Shown one piece after another: positions 1-5,539 of a stretch of DNA of 7,441 nt. Each line of letters begins with the position of its first letter. Position 1 is the stretch's first letter. Source of the stretch: an uncultured Loktanella sp. GTDB taxonomy: Bacteria > Pseudomonadota > Alphaproteobacteria > Rhodobacterales > Rhodobacteraceae. Location of the stretch: the NCBI GenBank assembly GCA_913061335.1, contig CAJXTP010000147.1, forward strand, positions 1-7,441, read 5' to 3'. Below the pieces are notes generated by a model. The model did not search any database. It worked only from the letters and a program-made list of their open reading frames with translations, and was not told the DNA's origin. Position numbers and translations under genes: made by a program.

Positions 1-47
1 GAGATGTAGAGAGGTCTCGTGGGCTCGGAGATGTGTATAAGAGACAG
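1..47 (+). other. Illumina P7/i7 index/Nextera Read-2 adapter (synthetic)
   Basis: This is not genomic DNA. Bases 1-5 (GAGAT) match the 3' end of the Illumina P7 primer. Bases 6-13 (GTAGAGAG) sit exactly where the i7 index belongs and are the reverse complement of CTCTCTAC, which I recall as Nextera index N707. Bases 14-47 match the full 34-base Nextera Read-2 transposon adapter, and its last 19 bases (29-47) are the Tn5 mosaic end AGATGTGTATAAGAGACAG. Genomic sequence starts at 48. The assembler evidently kept untrimmed adapter read-through. Confidence 0.98.
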
Positions 48-340
48 GCATGTGGCAGGTGCTTTTCCAGCTGCAGATGCGCGCCCTTGGTCACATGACG
101 GGCTTTGCGCAAAGCCGTTGCTGCGCGCATCACCAGATTGGTGTGATCTGTCGGGATGCCTTGGGAAAAAGGACCGTTGACGGTGATCTGCAAGTTGGGG
201 GCAATTGTTGCCGTGATTTTGTCGAACGCATCGGCAAACACGACTAAACTGTCGAGCAGGTGATAACCGTCGGAGCGTTGTCCGGTTACGTGAAGCGTCA
301 GGTTGATCTTGGCTGGGGCGGAGCCCTTAATCGTCGCCAC
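48..340 (-). CDS. ispE: 4-diphosphocytidyl-2-C-methyl-D-erythritol kinase, N-terminal 97 codons (cut by contig end)
   Basis: IspE phosphorylates the 2-hydroxyl of CDP-methylerythritol with ATP in the cytosolic MEP pathway to isopentenyl diphosphate. Reading leftward from a GTG at 340-338, the protein starts MATIKGSAPAKINLTLHVTG and continues with QRSDGYHLLDSLVVF. The AKINL block and the DGYH block are the family's N-terminal substrate-binding and active-site signatures. The visible part ends LEKHLPHA at base 48, exactly where the family continues into the GHMP-kinase glycine-rich ATP loop, so the loop and the catalytic Asp lie outside the window. The family is usually about 280-300 residues, so roughly two thirds is missing because of adapter joining, not mutation. 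The GTG start is preferred because GAGG lies at 347-350, six bases upstream; the in-frame TTG at 346 touches that site. The gene overlaps the end of the TPR gene by 14 bases, implying translational coupling. Confidence 0.93.
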
Positions 341-2021
341 TGGCAACCTCAAGCGGTGCGGCGCCCTCTTCAACCAAGACGGCATCGAGGCCGATTTCAA
401 GCTTGCTGCGAATGCGTGTTGCGTCCGCCTCTAGCGGATCAAATGAGAGCGCGCGGTTCCATTGAAATTCGGCTTCGATCACGCGGCCAACGGCCCAGTA
501 AGCGTCGCCAAGGTGGTCATTTATAATCGGATCGATCGGCATCAGCGCCGCTGCGTTTTCAAGGTGGCCGACCGCTGTGGCGAATTCACCGCGTTGAAAC
601 AAGACCCAACCAAGGCTATCCACAATCGCGCCATTCTGCGGTTCTGCGGCCATGGCGCGTTCGATCATATCAAGCGCTTCTTCCATGTTGATGTCACGCT
701 CAACCATCGAATAGCCAAGGTAATTAAGCACCTGAGGTTGGCCTGGACGGAGCGCAAGAGCGGCGCGAAAATCGGCCTCTGCGGCGGGCCAATCGTCAAG
801 GGTATGATTGGCGATACCGCGGGTATAATGGATAAACCACCGCAATGGATCAGCATCGTCATACAACGCTAAGGCTTTGGTATAACTTATTTTTGCGGCC
901 TCAAAGTCGCCGTTTTCGCGGTGTGCGTCACCGGCGGTGGCATGCACGCGGGGCATGTCGGGGTAGGCGCGCGCAAGGGCTTGTAGGGCTTCAATGGCGG
1001 CCTCTGTGCGGCCTGCTTTGCGCAAGGCTTCGGATCGGCCAATTTCGGCGGATTGGTGGGCTGGGTCAGACGGCGCGACGGTGCTGTAGGTGGTTGTCGC
1101 GAGGTCGTATTGTCCGAGGTTTTCAAGCAGATCAGCGGCCAGTAAAGCGGCGTCGGTGTTTGCCGCATTGAGTGCGACGGCGGCGCGGGCATAGCGCAAT
1201 GTGTAGTCGTCATTTCCGTCGCGCAGCAGGGCTTGGGCGACGATCAAATAGACCTCTGACAAACCGTCTTGGGCATTGCGGACATAGGTGAACGGCAGGA
1301 CCGCGTCGGTCGCCAAAACGGTGCGCATTTGGACCAGGGTTGGGTCGGTTTGCGGGCCGAATACGCCGTCGATTAATGCAAGTGCATCTGCGTTGCGATC
1401 TAGTTGCGATAGGATCTGCGCGTGGACGATTGCGCTGCGCCGATTGTAGCGCATTCCGTTCTGTGGAGCGCCTGCAAAAATGGCGTCTGCACCTTCAAAA
1501 TCACCCACGTAGGAAAGTGCTAAGGCTTTGTTATATAAGGTATAAGCGCCAAGTCCGGCTGTTTCCGTCAGGGCGTCAAAACTTTCCAGTGCGGCGGCCA
1601 TCTGACCCTTGCCGACAAAACCCCAGCTTTGCGTCAGGCCGTCTACAAGTGGGCCAATCCCTTGCCCGCTTTCGAGCTGCGAAAACACTCTGTCCCAGTC
1701 GTCTTGTACGGCGGCATCAACGCTAAGCACAATATGGGCCATTTGGCTTTTGAAGCCACTTTGCGCCATGACCGTTGCTATTGGTTTGGCGCTTTCAAAA
1801 TCACCAAGGGTGACATAAGAAACCATAGCATTTTCAAGTAGATAGGGGTTTGTTGGGTCACCGATCAGGGCTTGGGTAAAGTACCGCGCGCTGGTGCCAA
1901 AGTCGTTTGCGAACGCGGCTTGACGTGCGGCCAAATAGGCCCCCGCCTTGGGTTCCCCAACGGCCGATAAGGGCAGCAAAGCGCAGATCGCGCAGGCAAT
2001 AAAACGGGTGCGGAATGACAA
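327..2021 (-). CDS. Secreted/periplasmic tetratricopeptide-repeat protein
   Basis: A 564-residue protein. Residues 1-22 form a Sec-type signal peptide: Arg at 4 and 6, a hydrophobic stretch IACAICALLPLSA, and likely cleavage after A20-V21-G22. There is no lipobox cysteine at the cleavage point. The rest is helical TPR repeats: an N-terminal pair near 27-94, one near 158-185, then a near-continuous C-terminal array from about 290 to 530. The last three repeats carry LNYLGYSMVE (433-441), IVDSLGWVLFQRGEF (466-480) and INDHLGDAYWAVGR (500-513). The LGY/LGW/LGDAYW pattern recalls envelope TPR proteins such as Pseudomonas LbcA, a protease-adaptor lipoprotein; that likeness is from memory and is inference. 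Its role here is probably a protein-interaction scaffold in the periplasm, partner unknown. The start is TTG at 2021-2019: TAA lies in frame two codons upstream, and GAGG at 2030-2033 is spaced eight bases away. The 3' end overlaps ispE by 14 bases, a gene order I recall from Rhodobacterales. Confidence 0.88.
   Translation of the reverse strand: MSFRTRFIACAICALLPLSAVGEPKAGAYLAARQAAFANDFGTSARYFTQALIGDPTNPYLLENAMVSYVTLGDFESAKPIATVMAQSGFKSQMAHIVLSVDAAVQDDWDRVFSQLESGQGIGPLVDGLTQSWGFVGKGQMAAALESFDALTETAGLGAYTLYNKALALSYVGDFEGADAIFAGAPQNGMRYNRRSAIVHAQILSQLDRNADALALIDGVFGPQTDPTLVQMRTVLATDAVLPFTYVRNAQDGLSEVYLIVAQALLRDGNDDYTLRYARAAVALNAANTDAALLAADLLENLGQYDLATTTYSTVAPSDPAHQSAEIGRSEALRKAGRTEAAIEALQALARAYPDMPRVHATAGDAHRENGDFEAAKISYTKALALYDDADPLRWFIHYTRGIANHTLDDWPAAEADFRAALALRPGQPQVLNYLGYSMVERDINMEEALDMIERAMAAEPQNGAIVDSLGWVLFQRGEFATAVGHLENAAALMPIDPIINDHLGDAYWAVGRVIEAEFQWNRALSFDPLEADATRIRSKLEIGLDAVLVEEGAAPLEVASGDD
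347..350 (-). promoter_or_regulatory. Ribosome binding site deciding the ispE start
   Basis: The minus strand reads GAGG here, six bases before the GTG at 340, inside the 3' end of the TPR coding sequence. It fixes the GTG as start over the TTG at 346, which would leave no spacing. Confidence 0.7.
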
Positions 2022-2029
2022 TGTTTAGA

Positions 2030-2033
2030 CCTC
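2030..2033 (-). promoter_or_regulatory. Ribosome binding site supporting a TTG start
   Basis: GAGG on the minus strand lies eight bases before the TTG at 2021-2019. An in-frame TAA at 2027-2025 excludes any longer start, so TTG with this site is the best reading for the TPR gene. The G at 2033 is also the end of the right arm of an inverted repeat. Confidence 0.65.
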
Positions 2034-2052
2034 AAGTTTGGCGGTAACTTGA
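2032..2052. promoter_or_regulatory. Inverted repeat TCAAGTT-N7-AACTTGA (possible operator or 5'-leader hairpin)
   Basis: A perfect 7-bp inverted repeat with a 7-base centre (TGGCGGT on the plus strand). It lies between the proposed -10 hexamer and the start of the TPR gene, and one arm runs into its ribosome binding site. It could be a dimeric repressor site over the transcription start, or an RNA hairpin at the 5' end of the message. The sequence alone does not separate these, and chance is possible. Confidence 0.4.
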
Positions 2053-2054
2053 CC

Positions 2055-2083
2055 ACCCTATGCGCCCCACAGGTTGTCTGCAA
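2055..2083 (-). promoter_or_regulatory. Candidate sigma-70 promoter for the TPR-ispE unit
   Basis: The minus strand reads TTGCAG (2083-2078), a 17-base spacer and TAGGGT (2060-2055). This gives an expected transcription start near 2048 and a leader of about 27 bases. A promoter is needed here because the upstream ETF-QO gene ends in an intrinsic terminator. The hexamers are imperfect, so this is a candidate by position and spacing only. Confidence 0.4.
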
Positions 2084-2132
2084 TTGGAACCCGTTCACAG
2101 ACGCGAGATGTCGCCCAATAGCCCGTTTTGCG

Positions 2133-2171
2133 GTGTAAGTTTCGTATAAGTTTCGCATAAGTTTTGCATAT
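2133..2171. repeat. 11-bp tandem direct repeat, three units plus a partial fourth
   Basis: The plus strand carries GTGTAAGTTTC (2133-2143), GTATAAGTTTC (2144-2154), GCATAAGTTTT (2155-2165) and then GCATAT (2166-2171). All three full units share TAAGTTT at the same place. GTTTTGC also occurs at 2125-2131 and 2161-2167. The 11-base period is about one helical turn, so every copy faces the same side of DNA. It lies about 50 bases upstream of the proposed TPR promoter and just past the ETF-QO terminator. An array of activator or response-regulator sites is the natural reading, but no regulator can be named. Confidence 0.8.
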
Positions 2172-2176
2172 GCCAC

Positions 2177-2205
2177 AAAAAAGGGGCCGGCGGACCGACC
2201 CCTTT
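2177..2205 (-). terminator. Rho-independent terminator after the ETF-QO gene
   Basis: On the minus-strand transcript AAAGGGGUCGG (2205-2195), loop UCCG and CCGGCCCCUUU (2190-2180) form an 11-pair stem with one G-U pair. The run of six U (2182-2177) overlaps the foot of the stem. It begins 17 bases after the ETF-QO stop codon. On the plus strand the G-U pair becomes a C-A mismatch and there is no good T run, so it acts for the minus strand. Confidence 0.9.
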
Positions 2206-2221
2206 GACAATTTCAGCGGTT

Positions 2222-3871
2222 TTACATGTTCGGATAGTTCGGCCCGTCGCCCCCCTGAGGGACTGTCCAGTGGATGTTCTGGCTAGGGTCTTTGATGTCG
2301 CAGGTTTTGCAATGCACACAGTTTTGAAAGTTGATGACGAACTGCTGTTCGCCGTCTTTTTCGACCACTTCGTAAACGCCCGCTGGGCAGTATCGCTGCG
2401 CGGGCTCTGCGTATTTGGGCAGGTTGACCCCGATCGGGATGCTGGCGTCTTTGAGCTGCAAATGCGCGGGCTGGCTTTCTTCGTGGTTGGTAAAGCTGAA
2501 GGCCACGTTGGTGAGCCGATCAAAAGACAATTTGCCGTCCGGTTTTGGATATTTGATTTCAGGGTAATCAGCCGCAAGGCCGGTTACCTCGGCGTCGGAT
2601 TTGCCGTGGGACAGGTTCAGCGGTGACCAGCCTGTCAGATTGCGCAGCCACATATCAGCGCCGCCGACGGCGAGCGATGCTGCAAGCCCATATTTCGACC
2701 AAAGCGGTTTCACGTTTTTCACGCGAGACAGGTCTTTGCCAATCTCGCCGTTCCGAACTGCGTCGGAATAGGCGGTCAGCTCGTCGCCCGTGCGCCCTGC
2801 TTTGATCGCGTCATTTGCGGCCTCGGCCGCGGCGATGCCGGACAGCATGGCGTTATGGTTGCCCTTAATCCGTGGCACGTTGACCATACCAGCCGAACAA
2901 CCCAACAGCGCACCGCCGGGGAATGTCAGTTTTGGCATGGATTGCAGGCCGCCCTCGGTGATTGCGCGCGCGCCGTAGGCGATACGTTTGCCGCCCTTTA
3001 GCAGCTCTGCAATCATTGGGTGATGTTTGAACCGCTGGAATTCCATGTAAGGGAATGTGTGCGGGTTTTTGTAGCCAAGGTGCACAACAAAGCCGACGTA
3101 AACTTGATTATTATCGAGGTGGTAAATGAATGATCCGCCACCCGCGCCAGATTCTTGCAGGGGCCAACCCATGGTGTGGGTGACTGTGCCTTCGGAATGT
3201 TTAGCGGGGTCGATTTCCCAAATTTCCTTCATGCCGAGGCCGTATTTTTGCACGTCGCTGTCAGCGGCCAGATCGTATTTCGCGATGGCCTCTTTTGACA
3301 GGGATCCGCGCACGCCCTCGGATAGGAACACGTATTTGCCGTTTAGCACCATGCCTGGTTCATAGTTCGAACCGTGCGAGCCGTCAGCGTTTTTGCCAAA
3401 TTCGCCAGCGACGACGCCTTTGATTTCATCGTTGTCGCCGTAGACCAGTTCGGAGCAGGCCATGCCGGGGAAAATTTCAACGCCAAGCTCTTCTGCTTGT
3501 TCGGCCATCCAGCGGCAGACATTGCCCATTGAGACGATGTAATTGTGGTGGTTGTTCATCAGCGGCGGCATGACGAAATTTGGAATGCGGATTTTGCCAG
3601 CTTCACCAAGCATGTAGAAGTTATCTTCTTTCACGGGCACAGTGATCGGTGCGCCTTTGGTTTTCCAATCGGGGATCAGCGCGTCGATGCCGGATGTGTC
3701 CAAAACCGCACCCGATAGGATATGCGCCCCGACTTCGGAGCCTTTTTCAAGCACGACGACTTCGAGGTCCGCGTCTAATTGCTTGAGCCGGATCGCCGCA
3801 GAAAGCCCCGCAGGCCCCGCCCCAACGATCACAACATCATAGTCCATTGTTTCGCGTTCTATATCAGACAT
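2222..3871 (-). CDS. Electron transfer flavoprotein-ubiquinone oxidoreductase
   Basis: A 549-residue peripheral inner-membrane enzyme. It takes electrons from reduced ETF, which is charged by acyl-CoA and other flavoprotein dehydrogenases, and passes them through FAD and a [4Fe-4S] cluster to ubiquinone. An N-terminal Rossmann motif GAGPAG (17-22) binds FAD. The block GGALLGCSAGMVNV (319-332) is a conserved FAD and quinone-region segment. The C-terminal ferredoxin-like domain has all four cluster cysteines: C495 (CPAGVYE), then C518, C521 and C524 in CVHCKTC, followed by DIKDP and IHWTVPQGGDGPNY, a typical family ending. The length matches bacterial members. The ATG at 3871-3869 (MSDIERETMDYDVVIVGAG) is chosen because AAAGGAAG lies just upstream at 3876-3883. 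An open extension to 3952 would run through the promoter. The gene is monocistronic by its terminator and diverges from greA. The usual symbols (etfD, etf-QO) vary, so none is given. Confidence 0.97.
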   Translation of the reverse strand: MSDIERETMDYDVVIVGAGPAGLSAAIRLKQLDADLEVVVLEKGSEVGAHILSGAVLDTSGIDALIPDWKTKGAPITVPVKEDNFYMLGEAGKIRIPNFVMPPLMNNHHNYIVSMGNVCRWMAEQAEELGVEIFPGMACSELVYGDNDEIKGVVAGEFGKNADGSHGSNYEPGMVLNGKYVFLSEGVRGSLSKEAIAKYDLAADSDVQKYGLGMKEIWEIDPAKHSEGTVTHTMGWPLQESGAGGGSFIYHLDNNQVYVGFVVHLGYKNPHTFPYMEFQRFKHHPMIAELLKGGKRIAYGARAITEGGLQSMPKLTFPGGALLGCSAGMVNVPRIKGNHNAMLSGIAAAEAANDAIKAGRTGDELTAYSDAVRNGEIGKDLSRVKNVKPLWSKYGLAASLAVGGADMWLRNLTGWSPLNLSHGKSDAEVTGLAADYPEIKYPKPDGKLSFDRLTNVAFSFTNHEESQPAHLQLKDASIPIGVNLPKYAEPAQRYCPAGVYEVVEKDGEQQFVINFQNCVHCKTCDIKDPSQNIHWTVPQGGDGPNYPNM

Positions 3872-3888
3872 GTGGCTTCCTTTGTGGT

Positions 3889-3949
3889 GGATAGGGGGTG
3901 GCCCCGAAATATTGTTGCGCAATGGATAAACCACGCGGGGATAGGGGGT
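3889..3949. repeat. Two perfect copies of GGATAGGGGGT, 50 bp apart
   Basis: The 11-base sequence occurs at 3889-3899 and 3939-3949 in the same orientation in the divergent intergenic region. One copy lies in the proposed ETF-QO leader and one over its promoter spacer and -35. The start-to-start distance of 50 bases is close to five helical turns. The match stops at both edges of the 11-mer. It may be a paired regulator site or coincidence. Confidence 0.6.
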
Positions 3950-3952
3950 CAA
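3924..3952 (-). promoter_or_regulatory. Candidate sigma-70 promoter for the ETF-QO gene
   Basis: The minus strand reads TTGACC (3952-3947), a 17-base spacer and TTATCC (3929-3924), leaving a leader of roughly 45 bases before the ATG at 3871. The -35 matches the TTGAC consensus well and the -10 is moderate. One copy of the GGATAGGGGGT repeat overlaps the -35 and spacer. Confidence 0.5.
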
Positions 3953-3997
3953 TCAGGACACGGCGTCAAATCTTACGTCTGCGACACCAAACAGCAC

Positions 3998-4034
3998 TTG
4001 CACTTGACTTTGAACCAATCAAATAGGGTATGAA
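3998..4034 (+). promoter_or_regulatory. Probable promoter region of the greA gene run
   Basis: Two -35-like hexamers are nested in the tandem CACTTGCACTTGACT: TTGCAC (3998-4003) and TTGACT (4004-4009). Possible -10 elements are AAATAG (4021-4026, 17 bases after the first) and TATGAA (4029-4034, 19 bases after the second). None is an ideal pair, so the exact start is uncertain. The gene run needs a promoter here because the upstream gene is divergent. Confidence 0.35.
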
Positions 4035-4077
4035 CGTGCGAAGATAGGTTTTCGCCGTACCGCGATAGGATAGACGC

Positions 4078-4548
4078 ATGGAAAAGATACCACTGACAAA
4101 GCCAGGTTTTGACAAACTGGATGCTGAATTGAAGCACCTGAAGTCTGTTGAGCGCCCTGCGATTATCCGCGCCATTTCCGAGGCCCGTGAACACGGCGAC
4201 CTGTCTGAGAACGCCGAGTATCATTCCGCCAAGGAAAAGCAGTCGTTTATCGAGGGCCGCGTTAAGGAGCTTGAGGGCATCATTTCGCTTGCGAATGTCA
4301 TCGACCTGACCCGCTTGTCTGGCACAATTAAGTTTGGGGCCAAGGTTAATTTGGTGGATGAAGACACTGACGCCGAACAATCCTATCAGATTGTTGGTGA
4401 ATACGAGGCGAATATCGAAAAAGGTTTGCTGAATATCAAATCTCCGCTGGCGCGTGCCTTGATTGGTAAGGACGAAGGCGACAGTGTGGAGGTACGCACC
4501 CCAGGCGGTGTGCGCAGTTACGAAATTCTAAGCATTAGCTACACTTAA
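4078..4548 (+). CDS. greA: Transcription elongation factor GreA
   Basis: A 156-residue protein, close to the family's usual 158. GreA enters the RNA polymerase secondary channel and helps it cut the 3' end of backtracked RNA, rescuing arrested elongation complexes. The N-terminal coiled-coil hairpin includes residues 34-54 (SEAREHGDLSENAEYHSAKE), with the catalytic acidic tip D41 and E44 in GDLSENAEY at the standard positions. The C-terminal FKBP-like domain shows IKFGAKVNLVDED (88-100), SPLARALIGKDEGDSVEV and a final GGVRSYEILSI. The ATG at 4078 has AGGA seven bases upstream (4067-4070). It is the first gene of a plus-strand run and its stop codon is ten bases from the next start. Confidence 0.97.
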   Translation: MEKIPLTKPGFDKLDAELKHLKSVERPAIIRAISEAREHGDLSENAEYHSAKEKQSFIEGRVKELEGIISLANVIDLTRLSGTIKFGAKVNLVDEDTDAEQSYQIVGEYEANIEKGLLNIKSPLARALIGKDEGDSVEVRTPGGVRSYEILSISYT

Positions 4549-4558
4549 GGCAGGCATC

Positions 4559-5539
4559 ATGGCGCAAGGCCCACAGACCCAAACGACGGAAGGCCGCTCT
4601 GCTGGCGAGCTGATTGCGCTTGTCTTATCCATTGGCTGGATGATTTTGGTTGGGGTGTTTTTCTACTTTTTGCCGCCCACATCGACGGTCGTTGATCAGT
4701 TTGACAGCTTGGGGTTTGTCCTGATCCTGATCGCGATATTCATGCCTATGGCGATGATTTGGGTGGCCGCTGCTGCCAGCCGTTCCGCGCGGATCATGAA
4801 AGAAGAATCCGGTCGTCTGCAAGCCGCCATTGATGGCATGCGCAAGACCTATATCGAGAACCGCGCTGGCCCCGTTGGTGGCATGCAGCCGACGGTCGAG
4901 AAAAAGCTGAACGAGATTGCCCAAGCGACCCGCAAGACGGAAAACACGTTGGCGACGTTTGCCAGTAGTCGCCCTGATCAAAAATTAAAGATCACGTCGG
5001 TACATGCCACAACATCTGATGATCAGCCGACACTTGCGCTGGGCACAAGCGCTGAGGATATATCGACGCCGTTGCCGAACCCTGATTTGATCCGTGCGCT
5101 GAACTTTCCTGATAACGAGCAAGACACCCGTGGTTTCAACGCCCTGCGGTTGGCCCTGAAGGACCGCAACGCCCGCCAGTTGGTGCAAGCGGCGCAAGAT
5201 ATTTTGACGCTGATGTCGCAAGACGGTATCTATATGGATGACCTACGCCCCGACCGCGCCCGCGCCGAAATCTGGCGTCGCTTTGCGCATGGTGAACGCG
5301 GTCGTGCAATGGCGTCATTGGGCGGTATTCGGGATCGGTCGTCGCTTGCGTTGACGTCTGGCCGGATGCGCGAAGATACGATTTACCGCGATGCAGCGCA
5401 CCATTTCTTGCGCCGTTTTGATCAAACGCTGATTTCGTTTGAACCAAATGCGACGGATGAAGAGATCAGCGCATTATCCGAAACCCGCACCGCCCGCGCA
5501 TTTATGTTGCTGGGCCGTGTCACGGGCGCATTCGACTAA
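4559..5539 (+). CDS. Two-TM membrane protein with coiled coil, function unknown
   Basis: A 326-residue protein that I cannot place in a named family; it resembles conserved hypothetical proteins of Rhodobacterales. Residues 18-38 and 51-73 are two hydrophobic segments joined by a short loop containing PPTSTVVDQFDS, predicting an N-in, C-in hairpin in the inner membrane. Residues 75-135 are charged and probably helical or coiled-coil (IMKEESGRLQAAIDGMRKTY, then VEKKLNEIAQATRKTENTLA). A polar linker follows to about 180. The C-terminal half, 180-326, is a soluble alpha-helical domain rich in Arg and Asp with YMDDLRPDRARAEIWRRFAHG and an ending RTARAFMLLGRVTGAFD. There are no cysteines and no recognisable catalytic motif. 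The ATG at 4559 has AAGG and CAGG just upstream (4547-4554), overlapping the greA stop. The stop abuts the next gene's GTG. The context suggests co-expression with greA but not a function. Confidence 0.85.
   Translation: MAQGPQTQTTEGRSAGELIALVLSIGWMILVGVFFYFLPPTSTVVDQFDSLGFVLILIAIFMPMAMIWVAAAASRSARIMKEESGRLQAAIDGMRKTYIENRAGPVGGMQPTVEKKLNEIAQATRKTENTLATFASSRPDQKLKITSVHATTSDDQPTLALGTSAEDISTPLPNPDLIRALNFPDNEQDTRGFNALRLALKDRNARQLVQAAQDILTLMSQDGIYMDDLRPDRARAEIWRRFAHGERGRAMASLGGIRDRSSLALTSGRMREDTIYRDAAHHFLRRFDQTLISFEPNATDEEISALSETRTARAFMLLGRVTGAFD

Noticed and set aside
462..872. Open plus-strand frame of 136 codons opposite the TPR gene
   Set aside because: It is antisense to a clear signal-peptide plus TPR protein, low-complexity in character, with no family resemblance. 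It is a codon-bias shadow.
2095..2169. 24-codon minus-strand reading frame (MQNLCETYTKLTPQNGL...) spanning the 11-bp repeats, as a leader peptide
   Set aside because: It begins directly behind the ETF-QO terminator with no Shine-Dalgarno. Its peptide is set by the repeat, and the proposed promoter lies downstream of its stop codon.
3872..3952. N-terminal extension of ETF-QO to a start at 3952 (MTPYPRVVYPL...)
   Set aside because: It would translate through the proposed -35 and -10. The ATG at 3871 has a strong AAAGGAAG site and gives the normal family N-terminus.
3973..4380. Open minus-strand frame of 135 codons across the greA promoter and gene
   Set aside because: It is antisense to greA, whose catalytic tip residues and length are perfect, and it has no recognisable motif.
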